Source of the DNA: Pseudogymnoascus destructans
Taxonomy: Eukaryota; Ascomycota; Leotiomycetes; Thelebolales; Thelebolaceae
Direction: 5' to 3'
Assembly (NCBI RefSeq): GCF_001641265.1
Contig: NW_020167526.1
Coordinates: 930,001-994,000 of the forward strand
Length of the DNA stretch: 64,000 bases
The notes beneath the pieces are model-generated. The model did no database searches, had not been told where the DNA came from, and was given only the letters and a program-made list of their open reading frames with translations. Both the position numbers and the translations under genes were made by a program. Positions 1 through 11,880 of the stretch are shown one piece after another. How positions within the stretch are numbered: position 1 is the stretch's first letter; the number at the start of each line of letters is the position of its first letter.

Positions 1-1312
1 TACGTACCATGGCTAGCGTTGGGACATTTTAAGTTGCTCTTTGGACTCGCGAATGGAGCCAATGGGAGGGTTGGGGGGGGGAGGGGGGGGAAATAGGTAT
101 GTCCGTCCCCGGCTTGGGGTCCTCAGGCTGTAATTCAGGCCGCAACTAAGCAGTATGCATCACTCAGAAACTCCCGTCCTTCTGATATTTCAAATTCTTC
201 ATATTCTGCACCATGATGCTGCTTTCATGCAGTGCACATCATGAGTTTGTGTTTCCGTATTTCATATCCTTTTCCCTCGCCTTCGCCTTGGCGTCCAGTT
301 GCAGTTGCGCTTTCCCTGTTATCACCTCTGCCTGCGTTGACCCCGCCGCCGCCACAAACACAACACACTTCCCCTCAAAGCGGTCCCTTCTGAAGAGGTA
401 CAACCCTCTCCAAATGGAGGTTGAATGCGTGGCCTTGTATTTATACTTGTATTTATATATGTATTTCATATATAGATATCGTTCGGTGACTGGGATGTTC
501 TGATGGGAGTACAATCTCTATGGACGGCGCATAGCTTGCTTGATTGAGCGGGCAGGCAAGCAATCAGGAGGTAATGTAACTCCGCCGTCTATATTAATCC
601 TTGGGCGTCATCTTACAGAGGCATTCACAGTATATATATGAGTATATCATCCATATCAATCACAATTAATATCCTCACTATACCTCATATCTTATTTGCC
701 TTTCTTCTACTCGTGCTTCTTCTTGGATCCCAAGCGGTAAAGCCGTTTTTTAAGGTATGGTACACCTACCGGTCTCTCTCTAGCCGCCCAAATCCGGCTA
801 AGAGTTCTGTAGCGCCTGGAACTTCTATCCCACAGCGTCTACTCCTCCACATCTCCCCAATAGCCGCAATCACAAATAGGAAGACCATTCTTTTCTATCC
901 CATACCTTCAATCATACCACTTACTCTATACCCAGCGGCGACCCTACCAGTCTCTGATTTGAACCTTTCTCGCCTTGTCGCATACATACCGACCCCACGC
1001 CAACGGCACACGGAAGACGCGACACTGACTCTCCGCCCCCCCGCAAACACTCACTCTACACCTCGCAATCCTGGGGGAACGACCTTCTGCGTTATCGCGT
1101 GGCTCTGAATCTAAGAATTAAACCATCTACCCTCCAGGCGACACAGTTCCGCATGTTCAAAATCCACACAGGCGGTCACATATAAGCAGCGCCAAGTTTC
1201 AATTTGCGACAGCGCCATACCAGCCACACACCAACATTCGATATCCTCTTCATACCTGCGAGTGATTGTAGTTTTAGCTATTGCTCACCTCAAAGCTTGA
1301 GCAAACGCCACC
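1..1312. other. Gene-free left flank
   Basis: No coding region can be supported here. A G-homopolymer run lies near 75-91 and an AT-rich TATA-like stretch near 430-475. A 156-codon open frame at 638-1108 has a hydrophobic start but then becomes compositionally random. It sits directly upstream of the RhoGAP gene and is more likely its promoter and 5' leader. Confidence 0.5.
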
Positions 1313-2725
1313 ATGTCCTCCGGCCACAGCGCGCAATCGGGGCAGCAGCCATACTCACAGCCTCAGCCCAAGACGCTCCGACACTTCCCACTCACACATC
1401 AGAGCGCCCCTGTCCCGCCAGCGGCCTCGCCCCCAACGAAGAGAGACCTCAAGTCATGGTGGAAGGGTTTCAAGAGCCAGAAGAACCATGAGACTCAAGG
1501 TACGCACCAACTGCCTCACCCTCAACCTCCCATTCTCCCTCAACTTGTTCTGCGCATCGTTATCGCGCGGGCAAGCGCTCCCAAGTGGCAGCGAGGCAAT
1601 TTCCCCGCGGCGCCTTGTACAGTTACAGCGCGGCTCCTTGCGCATCCCGCGTATTCTTATAAATAAGGCATTTGACTAATCGCATGAAGCAGAACAACCG
1701 GCTGGCATTTTTGGTGTACCTTTGCGACAAAGTATTACATATGCGAACGTTGCAATATCCTTGGTCGATGCAGAAGGGAACAGCTATATTTACGGATATG
1801 TGCCTATAGTTGTGGCGAAGTGTGGTGTATACTTGAAGGAGAAAGGTCAGTTTATTCCCCAGCAACTTTTAAATTCTTGGCTGATTGTAATGTAGCCACC
1901 AATGTGGAGGGCATTTTCCGTATGAGTGGCTCGGAAAAACGGATCAAGGAACTGCGCGCGATTTTCAACGCACCTGACCGCTATGGAAAAGGCCTTGACT
2001 GGGATGGATACACCGTTCATGACGCAGCAAATGTGCTCCGGCGCTATCTAAACCAACTTCCGGAACCGATTGTTCCTCTGGATCTATACGATCGTTTCCG
2101 TGCCCCTCTTCGCAGTGTCATGGGGCAAGAAGTAGTCTCGCCCGAGGACACGAATGGCAAAATACAGACCTATCAACAACTAATTACAGAGCTACCACCT
2201 CTGAATCGCCAGTTACTGCTATATATCCTCGATCTATTAGCTGTTTTCTCATCGAAGTCCGACGAGAACCGAATGGACTCGGCCAACTTGGCCGCTATCT
2301 TCCAACCGGGAATGCTCTCTCATCCCCAGCACGACATGGCTCCAGAGGAGTACCATCTGAACCAAAACGTCTTGGTTTTCTTGATCGAGAACCAAGATCA
2401 CTTCCTAATCGGCATGCGCGGTACCGCCGCGGACGAGAAGACGGTGCAAGACGTGCAGAAGGGAGGAACCCCACCACCCGCGACGCCGACTTCAATCACC
2501 AAGAAGAGCGGCATCAGCAGATCGCTGTCCAATGCCAGCGCAGGCGGCGATAACCCCAGACATCCCGGCGGCGTGCGCAGGAATGTCTCCGTCAATTCGG
2601 GGCACTCTCGGCGATCCAATGGCGCGCCTGCAAGCCCTGGATTACGGCCGCTGACGCAAACTTTGGTCGAGAATGGTGGAAGTGTACCAACTTCAATCAA
2701 GGAGGTTAAGAATGCGGAGTCATAG
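1313..2725 (+). CDS. RhoGAP-domain protein, Sac7 type (3 exons)
   Basis: Rho GTPase-activating protein, expected to stimulate GTP hydrolysis on Rho1-type GTPases in cell-wall integrity and polarity. Exons are 1313-1499, 1693-1845 and 1896-2725, giving about 389 residues. The introns start GTACGC and GTCAGT; the first has a TGACTAAT-like branch site. Joining them gives an uninterrupted frame across the start of the GAP domain. The arginine-finger segment GIFRMSGS opens exon 3, followed by the conserved AANVLRRYLNQLPEPI helix. The N-terminal 60 residues are Ser/Pro/Gln-rich with a KSWWKGF motif, and the C-terminal tail is low complexity. Sac7-like homologues I remember from Aspergillus are several hundred residues longer at the C-terminus, so the end may be shortened or a 3' exon may be missed. 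The family call is firm; the exact substrate is inferred. Confidence 0.88.
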
Positions 2726-3367
2726 CACGGTTGAGTGGATTATTCGGACATTTACAAAATGGTATCTCTCCTGTAGCGAATGCGCAGGAGTGATAATTCT
2801 CGTCCTTCCTCATCATGGGAGCTTGAAAAGAGATGCGGCATCCCGACGCTGTATTGCGACCACATACAGCCCTTCAAAGTCAGGGCTGAGGCGTCCATGG
2901 GGTTACTTGGGGTAGCATGGAATAATGGGAACAATGAGAACAAAGTGAATGTTTGAACAATACCAATCAGGGAGGTGAAGTTTAGACAGGTAGTTGCTGA
3001 ACAAAGGCCGAACGGCGGTTCATGGCGCCGTGCAACTCCCCCAGCTCGGCATGAAGCTACTTTATTCTTGTTGATGGCGCATATATTTCAAATGTCGAAG
3101 GTGGCATATACGGAAACTCAGAAAGCAAAGAAAAACGGAGAAACTGGTTGTATTATGTTCCGCGCACGAGAGACAATAAGACAATAAATCAGGAAGACTG
3201 ATAATGAACAAAGCCCGATACCACTGATCTCATCCTCTACCTTGATCGAAACAGCCATGTTCCTCCTAAGCAATGTTCTTTGTCTCGCCACCCCCTAGTT
3301 CACCCAAACGACGACATATATTCACAAGTCTCAAAACTCGAAACACAGACCAGAAGCCCGCCGCGTG
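2726..3367. other. Intergenic, 3' region of RhoGAP gene
   Basis: No gene recognised. The stretch holds the likely 3' UTR of the RhoGAP gene and the upstream region of the small Cys-rich gene. Short open frames here resemble no family I know. Confidence 0.5.
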
Positions 3368-3375
3368 TATAAAAA
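3368..3375 (+). promoter_or_regulatory. TATA box upstream of small Cys-rich gene
   Basis: TATAAAAA lies about 160 nt before the ATG at 3532. No other ATG occurs between the expected transcription start (about 3395-3405) and 3532, so 3532 would be the first start codon of such a transcript. Confidence 0.45.
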
Positions 3376-3531
3376 GGGCTGGAAATCTCCCCTCTTCTTC
3401 TCTTCCTCGAATCCCCAAGAAAAACAGACAGCTCACCTACCTCCTCATCCTCCGCTTCCCCTCGACACCTTCGACAAGCAAGCAGGTAAGCGCCAACTCC
3501 AGTACACACCGCCACCTCACAGCTACTGACA

Positions 3532-3726
3532 ATGTGTACAGAGGTTGACTGGCGCTGGAGCCGCTGCGGGCACATCACACAGACCACCGATTGGTGTCCC
3601 TTCTCCCTCACCTCCAGGACTCCCGGCCGCGACTGCCCGGAGTACTGGTTCCGGCTTCGGCACAGGCAGGGCTTCTGCCCAGCTTGTGCGAGGAGGAGAT
3701 GGAGTTGGCTTTGTGGGTTGGTGTAG
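3532..3726 (+). CDS. Small Cys-rich hypothetical protein, 64 aa
   Basis: A 64-residue basic, Trp- and Cys-rich protein. It carries a Cys-Gly-His triplet at residues 12-14, single cysteines near 22 and 35, a CPAC knuckle at 49-52 and another Cys at 61. This spacing recalls the many small fungal proteins that open MC...CGH...C and may bind zinc, but no named family or function is assigned. Support is the pattern itself, a good TATA box upstream, and the ATG being the first one downstream of it. A caveat is that 3485-3540 could be read as an intron (GTAAGC donor, CTGAC branch, TACAG acceptor) that would remove this ATG. No alternative upstream coding exon is evident. Confidence 0.4.
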   Translation: MCTEVDWRWSRCGHITQTTDWCPFSLTSRTPGRDCPEYWFRLRHRQGFCPACARRRWSWLCGLV

Positions 3727-4275
3727 ACAAGACCTTTTTTCAGATAGGTGGGTTGGGATGGGATGAGATGAGATGTAGGACAAGATTTGTGGCCTTTTAG
3801 TTGGAGAGAGAAGACGATGGTGTGTAAAAAAGGGTTGGGTAGACGGATTAGACGGGTTCTATTCAATGGTTCATCCCCGTAAACCTTGTTCCTGATGTTA
3901 TGATGTATGAAATGTGACCCCTTTGCAAGTCAGACCAGTAAAGCACGTGTATCCAATACTTCGGGCTCCCTCCTCCTACCTCGCTCCGAGGAAACCACTC
4001 CAAGAAACTCCCCAGAACCATATCTCACTTACTCTTCGTGCCGCTCCGTTTCCCGAAACCGGCCACCCATGGTGACACCGGATACGAGACCCCCTCCCTC
4101 GGCGACCTTTCACCACCCCGAAAGCAACAGCGTGGTCCAACCCTTTGGTTGGTCCCAGACACGCCAACGCAGCTTATCTTCCTCCGTCTCCGTTTCATGT
4201 CTAAATATATATACCACCCCCGATGCGGCGGAAGCACAGCCATGACGTTGTGTCTGGTGGGGTCGCACAGTCTAG

Positions 4276-4727
4276 TGCTCCATTGGATGGGGTGAGGTGC
4301 ACGGCAGGATCAGGACAGGTTCTGGATGGCGGGTGGAGAGCGGGTTGGTGGATGAAGCTGCCCGGGTTTATCACCTCGACCAGGATGCCTTCCTTTCGGC
4401 ATTTCCTCATTTTCTTGACGATCTTCACCGTCTTCGCAGTCACATGTACCTCGGCGGCTGTAGGACAGACAGGTCCGGAAGCACCATGCGCCAACGGCGG
4501 ACGAAATCCAGTTCACCAAGCTCCTACCTACGATTTCCGATGACCCCGAGCTTCACGGTGCACTAGAGCAGTATATTGCTAACAAATACCAACCCGGCAA
4601 GAATGGGGAGGGTACAACGAGCACTATCACGGCCTCCACCGTGGTTCCTGCGAGCCAGCCTACGGAGAATGCAGAGCCGACTGTTTGCAGGGGAATGCGG
4701 GTTCTAATCGACGTGCTGGTGTCGTAG
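4276..4727 (+). pseudogene. Frame-broken protein remnant, family unknown
   Basis: Two protein-like stretches sit in different frames. The first, about 4276-4463, includes LVDEAARVYHLDQDAFLSAF. The second runs 4464-4727 and includes EIQFTKLLPTISDDPELHGA. Both have amphipathic, natural-looking composition, and the second begins right after an in-frame TAG. No intron of normal size links them, because the only nearby donor/acceptor pairs would give introns of 18-35 nt. A one-base lesion in a decayed gene or a missed longer intron are both possible. I do not recognise the family. Confidence 0.3.
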
Positions 4728-5035
4728 GATATGGATTCATTCTATTCGTCGGCATGATGGCTGTATTGTAGTCGCTCGATAAAGCTGTGGTCTTGCAGCG
4801 GAAATCGCAATTGTACTTTATATTTGGGAAAAACAAATCATATTTGCTCACAGCATGATGAGCTTGTGCCACATGGATATGCTGAGATATGCTTCGTCCC
4901 AACTATCCATGTTTTTAATCCCCCAATACAAGGTAAACTCCTCATGATGCGCCCCTCGTCCATAACCCCCCCCCACAAACTCCATCGCACAGCCAGCGCG
5001 CAACAGCCCCCAACATAACCACCGCCCTCCTCCTG

Positions 5036-5549
5036 TTATCCCGGTCCGATTCTCGGCCTGTAAATCACCTCCATTAGCAAAACCCCGCAACACCACTCCC
5101 CCAAACACCCCCAAGGAAAGGACAACAAAAACATACATATCATGATGCTCACTCAACCCACTCAAATACTTATTCAACTCCTCCACCCTCTGCTTATGCG
5201 TCCTCCCCCCCCCTTCCCTCTTCAACCGATCCTCCAACCTCTTCCTCCTCATCTCCTCATGCCTCTTCTCCGTCGGCGTCTTGTAATCCTGCTCTAGCTC
5301 GCGCTCCTCGACTTGCCGCCAGAGCGCGTCTTCTTCATCTTTTGCGGATGCTGAGGTGGGTGTGTCTTTGGAGTCTGTGGGGGGAGGAGGGGAGGCGGAT
5401 GATGGGCGTTTGGTGAGGGTGGTGGAGGTGGAGGCGGCGGCGGAGGAGGATTTGGAGGACTTGGATTTCTTCTTTTTGATGCCAGAGGGTTTGGAGCCCT
5501 TGAGCTTGAGGCCGCCGCCGATGGCGGAGGAGTAGTCGTCGCCTCCCAT
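5036..5549 (-). CDS. FAM32A-family protein (2 exons)
   Basis: A small basic nucleus-type protein of the FAM32A (DUF1754) family. The human member is a spliceosome-associated factor that helps 3' splice-site use; a similar role here is inferred. Exon 1 is 5137-5549 and exon 2 is 5036-5057, giving 144 residues. The N-terminus is Lys/Ser-rich, followed by an Asp/Ser linker. The conserved C-terminal block includes EKRHEEMRRKRLEDRLKREG and THKQRVEELNKYL. The intron (GTATGT donor, TTACAG acceptor) splits the ATG codon of the terminal HHDM motif. The tiny last exon supplies only the closing PRIGPG, which matches the family's invariant C-terminal tail. The ATG at 5549 is chosen because the upstream in-frame extension is low-information leader sequence. 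Confidence 0.85.
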
Positions 5550-5880
5550 GGTGGGGTTGGGGTTGGTGGGGTGAGGTGAGGTGAGGTAGAAGCTATGGTT
5601 AGGATATGGCGGGGAGAGCTTTGAGGCGGGAAGAATGTTTATCCGGTGACTGTAACTGCTATATGATATATCAGACATCGGTTTGTAGAGAAGATAAAAT
5701 GGATGTTGTAAAGTGTAATCATACAATATGTGGTATTAATATAATATCTACTGCCCATATCCGTATATTCATAGCCTTGTGAAAGAGCTCCTATATCCTT
5801 AGACGCCAACAATCCACCGCCTTATATTCAATCCTCTTTCTACAAACCCTCCCATAGCCCCGGTGCACCAGCAGCAGACC

Positions 5881-8609
5881 TTAAATCCTCAACCCCTTAA
5901 CACACAACCAAAACACCACCGGCACAACCACATTATCATTCCCCCCCGTCAACACCGCCTCAGTCGTACTCGCCATCCCCGCCGCCAGCACCGCCTTCCC
6001 CAACGTCCTCCCCCACGAATCCCCCACCGCCCCCCATCCTCCCACCCCCCAACACTCAACCACACCTTCGCCGCCATCAGCGCCACCGTCACCGCAACCG
6101 CAAACGCAAAGCTGCCTTCCAAACTCTTGCCACCAGGCCACAGCCACTTGCGCCGGCCGTATCGCCGGCCGATAAGCGATGCGGCTGCATCACCCATCCC
6201 GACGCAGATCACGCCGGATACCATACTCACGTCCCGAGTCGGGACTTCCCATCCATCATCGGCTCTTGTGACGGCGCCGAGGCTGAGCAAGAGAGGCACC
6301 GCGCACCCGATTAGGAGAAAGATGTGGCTAATCACCACTGGCCCGCGCAAGTCCCTACCATCCACATAGGGCGTAAGGAAGTAAGCGATTGGTTTGCTAA
6401 GCGGAGGTAGTTGAGTTGCGCGGAAGAGGTCGAGGAGGAGGAAGACAGCGAGGATGAGGGAGAGCGCCAGGGCGGCGAACGTAGGGTCGATGTAGGTCGC
6501 CGGCAGGAGCATGGCGACCATCATGAAGTGGAAGACTTTCCTGCGGGTGTCGACTTCGACGGTGGAGGAGAGGTTGATGACGATTGTGAGGCCTAGGATT
6601 ATGATGGCGAGCCAGTAGGCGGAGATGAGGAGGCGGGTGTTGGCGAGGCCGATGTTGGAGCGGAGGTGGGAGATCCAGGGGCCGTGGAAGTATGTTACCG
6701 GGCCAGCTGGGAGGCGTTCGGGGACGGGGATCCACTGGTCGAGGTTTAGGGTGACGACTTGCATCCGGAGCCAGGGGTAGTTTCCGAACATGTATGCTAG
6801 GGCCCAGCCAATGGGTTCAGCGCCAGATAAAGCGACATTCCCGACGTACGTGCGGATTCCTGCAAATATGATGAGGAGCACGCAGAGGTAGACGTAGGCA
6901 GCATAGAGCCCCTTGCGAATAGTTGCTTGCGCTACGGTGAGATTGTAGAAGCCTTGGAGGCTAGAGGTCGCCGAGCGCCTCTTTCGACCCGATGCAGTGA
7001 GAGCGCTCTGGCGCTTAGGTGAACGAATCGATGGGAACGTGTTTCTTCGATTCCTTTCCCGATTTGTCAAATCGGTTAGAGCCCCATCCATACGGGAGGC
7101 GAACTCTTCTTTTGGTTCCTCAGATACCGCAGATATTGAACCTTTCTCAAATTGAACCGTATTGGATTTCGTTAGGTTTGTCTTCAATCGCATTGGCCTG
7201 ACTCTCTGTACCGCCGAAGAAATATCGTCCTCACTGTCCAGCGTAAGGGGCCGATCGAAGTGTAGGATTTCGCTCAGCTTTCCCAAAGGCTTCTTTAAAA
7301 TCGACTTTGACGTTGATTTTATTGGGCGTCCAAGGGCGTTTCCACTCCGTTTAAACCTCCATCTTGGAATTCTTTCCAGCGCAATCACCCATCTAAGGGC
7401 GAAGCCACAAGAAATGAGCAACGACAGCCCTCCGCCCCACATGAGAGCTTGCAAGATCACCATTTGCGGTGAAGTTGACAACAGCAGTATATTAATAAGT
7501 GAAATAGAAAGAAGTTGAAGCTCAGTCTCCAACAAGCTGGTCGTCGTTAAATATCTCAGCACCGAGCAGGTGGCTTGATGTAAAGGACATATCAAAACAA
7601 GTATCTCTGGGCTGATATTACTCTCAGGAAGCAACCTTTTATCTTGAAGAAGATTCGATTGCGACTGCCAAGCAAATAGGGGTATACAAGACAAAAACCA
7701 ACGTAATGTAGCAACATCTTCGCCCTTGGCAAAGGAAGGTAGTAACTCGGGCATAAGTGATGAAATGCCGAGGATTATATTAGGGAGAACTATCCCCTGG
7801 TTGGAAAACGACAGGAGAGTGGTGACAAAGTTCGTGAGCAAGGAGGGATAGAGAAGCGGAGCTGGGTCGAAAGTTGCCGGGATACGGAGTGACGGCCATT
7901 TCTTGAAGGAGTTTTGACAAGCCAAATAGTATGATAGTCGAATAGGGTAGAGCACCATTAATGACCCCATAGTGGCGGCCTGGTACGTAAACTCTGGAAC
8001 GGAATTAGTATCTGCCAAATTATAGGCCGTCATACACATACCTTTCTTCCACAGAGAAGCAGTAACTCTCCCGTTTCCGGAATATACTATTTGTCCCAGG
8101 CCAAGCAAAAGGGCGACCTCCAAAACTCGACGTAGAACCTCCGTCTTCCTTGTTGCCCTGAACTTATCCCATGCTTCCCGAGCACGCCGCTCCTCCTCAT
8201 TTTTAAGTGTGTTCAAAACATCAGATATGTATTCTTGTCGCCGCGCGGATTGTTGGAGGTCAACCATGGATAACGCGGGACTTGGTGATGATGAGCTCGA
8301 TCTCTCGAGGCCTCGTAAGCCTTTCCGCGGCCGCGAGCGGGGTGCCGGCAACCCGAGGAGGAAGTGCTCATCGTCTGCTTCTGTCCCGCTGTCGCTGTCG
8401 GTGCTGCGTCTGTATAGATCCTCGGAATGAAGAATCGGTCCATCGGCGGCAAAGCTTTCCGGGGTGCTCAGGTTGTGCCTGGCGGGCCGGAGTTCGGGAT
8501 TATGTCGATGATAGGGATGTGGTGATCGCGATAGTGCCCTCAAGGCATCTTTATCTTGTGGCGCGGGATTGGCAATGGAAAGCGATTCCCGATTCCATCG
8601 TTCAGACAT
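5881..8609 (-). CDS. sec59: Dolichol kinase Sec59, with apparent frameshift near the 3' end
   Basis: CTP-dependent dolichol kinase of the ER membrane, making dolichyl phosphate for N-glycosylation, O-mannosylation and GPI anchors. The start is at 8609. A 48-nt intron at 7994-8041 (GTATGT, TACTAAT branch, CCAG) is in frame and lacks stops, so it reads through unless splicing is considered. The protein has a Ser-rich soluble N-terminus, then many membrane segments. Its C-terminal catalytic region contains RKVFHFMM, YVDGRDLRGPVVISH, GVICVGMGDAAASLIGRRYG and GKSLEGS. The first frame ends at 5949 in Arg/Trp-rich nonsense. The conserved last segment (TEAVLTGGNDNVVVPVV) lies in another frame down to a stop at 5881. 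The switch falls in G-runs at about 6030-6055 and no plausible intron explains it. The gene is probably intact with an assembly indel, but a real truncation cannot be excluded. Confidence 0.88.
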
Positions 8610-10742
8610 TGCCTGGAGGCCAATGTGCCACTTCTTGCGTTGGGGACGGGGGAGGACGTCATCTATCGGCTCATCTCTGGAGCAGCGGGCTTGACAACAT
8701 AGCTCTGTGGTGTCGGTTGGTACTCTGGCGGTGGCAAATTATCATAGGTAAAGCGAGTGAAAGGTCAATAAATGAAGAAATATGAAACTGCCCTATTCAC
8801 ATGTAAATGTTGCCGGCGAAGCTCGTATTTACAAAAACGGCAACGTATCCAAGGTATGGTACGTACTCGTTTTGAGGCTCCTTATCGTTTGGTTATCGGC
8901 GGTTCAGGAGAAACCGTTTTGGGTTGCTACCGAAGCAAGTTTTAGTTGACCTAACTCCCTCCCTCCAACAGCTATATTTTGTAGCAGATCAGAGAAATAA
9001 AATCATTGTAGTATTGCTATGGATAGATGTAAACGTATATTAATTATATCAATAAGTGAAGCTCCCCAACTTGGATCAGCGGCTCATCCGCTGATCCCAA
9101 AAGGTTCTAGACCAGGTCTCCAAGTTAAAGAAAATATGAAAATGTTCGGAGTCGTCGACAGCAATGGTTTGTTCGGTCACAAGTCATTGCAAAGATTCAT
9201 CGTCTCCCAAAACCATCTAGCACGTAAATTTGACCGATCGGCCAGTTGGAAATACCTGGACGACGGTTGATTTAGTCGTGCTTACCATGAAAAAGAAGAG
9301 AACCAGATCACCGAGCGAATTTGGAATTTGTAAATGAAAATCGCGGTCACGTGGCACCCGTTCCCGTTTCCATAATGAACCACGCTAACAGTTTTTCGCT
9401 TAATGCTCCATATAAGAAATTCTCCTCCGTCTGTGAATCCTCCATTCTCTACTGACAATGTCACAATCGACAAGGGAAGCCCGACTTCCTTGCCATATCT
9501 GAAGGAACGGATCATGATGCAAGCCGCCTCTCATGACACCGTTCTTGGGATACTGCTAAGTATCAGGCCAAGTGTCGTCTTTGCCTCTCCATGGCAAAGC
9601 CAAGGACAATCCGCCTGGGCCAAGACTGGCCAACTCTTTCCTTTTTTGTATGAACTCAAAACCACATATTGCCTACCTCTTATCCTTTTCATGGACATGA
9701 GCGTCACTTATTTAAATATCGTTCGTGGAATAAAGAACAAAGGGCCTAGACAGCCCGTCCCATCCACCCTGTTGGCGTAGACCAGTGCGCCAGGAGGACT
9801 AATCAGGACAAACAAACTATCCAATAGCATATATATTCTGTATTATAAATTACTCGGCATGATCATCACATACATTTCTCGTCCAGAAACTGGCACTGCC
9901 TGCAACCCTTTCCCCCCGGTCCGTTACGTACTCGTCCTCCAATATATGCTGGCGAGAAGCATATTCAAAATGCTACTCTGGTCATTCGAAGTCGGCCAAA
10001 AAAAGGATTGGTCAGCCTGTAGTAAGCCGTCCACGAGTTGAATTCGTGGGAGCTTTATAGCAATAAACATATGAAGTCTACACCGAGACATAGAAACCTA
10101 TCAATGCACCTACATCCAAACCGCCCTGCAGTCCCCACCGGTGGATCCGGATGCGGTATTATGCATCCGCATAGCTCTTATCATTTCGTGATGTGTTTGC
10201 AATGCATCAAACGTGCAGATGAGGCGAACAACAACGTCGACGGCGATGCAGGATCCTCAGCCCCTTTGGGATCAGCAGTATGAACTTTCGGTCACAAAGC
10301 CTCAAGTCAGTTTATCGAGATTTAATTAGGTAGATGGGCGATCTCTAAAAGTGTACAAAAAGACACGCACACATACTGTAGCCAATGGATAAACCCGCCT
10401 TCCAGTCTCGTCATGTGCAACTTGCTCCTTTCAGCAAAATCTCCATCCGTGGATCAACCTCGGCACATATTGCTGAACTGAACGGCCAACACACAAAACC
10501 CAATACTCCAAGCGCCTTCAACGCGTAAACTGCTACTCCAATAACACCTCCACTGGATGGAACCGTAGCCTTGGGGATATCGGCGCAGCTGAGTGGCTCC
10601 TACATGGTCCTGCTCATCGGGAATGAGAGCACTGTGGTCACTGTGGCGGGTGACCCTTCCAGCAAGTGTCCACTGAATCCTAGGCTGGATGCCAAATTTA
10701 AACGTGGTCCTGAGGTATTTAAAATTCGAAGAGTTCCAATAA
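8610..10742. other. Long gene-free interval
   Basis: Nothing convincing is encoded. Open frames of 60-125 codons occur (for example 9403-9780) but show no recognisable motif and no splice-linked continuation. A perfect 10-bp inverted repeat with a 5-nt spacer lies at 9073-9097. A 7-bp inverted repeat with an 8-nt spacer (CGGATGC / GCATCCG) sits near 10150. Confidence 0.45.
9073..9097. repeat. Inverted repeat (10-bp arms)
   Basis: GGATCAGCGG and CCGCTGATCC are separated by CTCAT. The arms pair perfectly. No gene is immediately adjacent, so its role is unknown. Confidence 0.6.
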
Positions 10743-11880
10743 TCAACGATAGCGGCTGCTATGGCTCCTCTCCTGGATTTGCTTCTCTGTGGCAACGTAT
10801 AATTGGTCCAAATAACACATCGAGTCCGCATCTCGCAGTAATTTGGCCACCTGGATTCCGGCTGATATTAATTGCAAGATGTTCCGGTCATCCTTTAATG
10901 GTCTGGACTGGTTCCTGGCGGCATGCCTCATCTCAAGGGAGTTCTCCAGGATGGTGACAAATTGCTTGATCTGGCCGTTATATAAAACGCGAGCCGGAAT
11001 GCGACGCTTGGTAGCAAGACGCTTCAAGAGGTATACCCATTCAGTCCACTCACGGTCCTCTGGGCGCTCCACGGGTCGCATCTTGGAGTCTATGGGAATG
11101 GGAAACTCGTATTTGGCAACAAAATCAAACGCACAATGCGAGAGGCGCTCATTAACCCGGGTAAGAATAATGTCCTGTTCCTGGACTACCAGGTTGGTGG
11201 GAAGATGGGGTAGATCCCTGTCTTGCTCCAGATATCCTGACGGAGGGCGGGGTAGAAGCTGGTGAGGCCCATCAAACTCGTCCCGGTTGGACGGACGCCT
11301 TTGTGGATGAACTCGGTCCGTGTTGGGAGGCCCACTCAGAGGCCGCCCTGAAGCTTCAAGTGCCGTGTCGGTTACAGCAGTTGAGCCGTGGTAGTTAGTG
11401 ATGATGTATTCTGGTGTTATACGCCCACCTGCTTCCCGCGTTGGAGATGTACGGTTGCTGTAGGACCCGTAGTTTGGAGCGGCTCCATTTCCATAAGGGG
11501 CAGATACAGGCTCCTTCTGGTATCCGTTGGGTGAGTAGATAGGTTCTGATCGGTCCATGGGATCGCTGGGTGCCATGATGGAGGTTGGACTGTAAGCGGA
11601 TGTCACCGAGTTTGAAACGTATGTGATACTTAGGGATATGGTTCAGTAAGACTCTTTATCTTGGGATATCAACACAAATACCTTGAGGAGGGATAGTATG
11701 AGGTTGCTGGAGGTGGTGCTCGCCCACTTCCATGCCCATCACTTGACCCTTGTCAGCTAGCGATCTTAATACTGTCTATGAAGTCTCGTACCTTCGGCGA
11801 AGATCATTAGGACCAGTCGCTATCGGACGACTGTAATCCATATAGTCCGGCTGGACATTTCTCACGGAAGAAGAAAACAT
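10743..11880 (-). CDS. Conserved Pezizomycotina protein, RfeG-like (3 exons)
   Basis: Exons are 11792-11880, 11682-11741 and 10743-11589, giving 331 residues. The introns are GTACGA...CAAG (11742-11791) and GTATTT...TTACAG (11590-11681). The frame stays open through both joins, which supports the start at 11880. The N-terminal half is disordered and rich in Ser, Pro, Tyr and Gly. The C-terminal half is compact and conserved in style, with VNERLSHCAFDFVAKYEFPI, EWTEWVYLLKRLATKRRIPA, QFVTILENSLEMRHAARNQS and DADSMCYLDQLYVATEKQ. From memory this resembles proteins annotated in aspergilli as transcription factor RfeG, but there is no classical DNA-binding domain and that name is uncertain. An alternative first-intron acceptor, nine bases or so upstream, would change the N-terminus. 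Confidence 0.72.

Noticed and set aside
638..1108. 156-codon frame with hydrophobic start
   Set aside because: Beyond the first 30 residues the composition is random Pro/Thr/Ser; it lies in the leader of the RhoGAP gene and has no splice-linked continuation.
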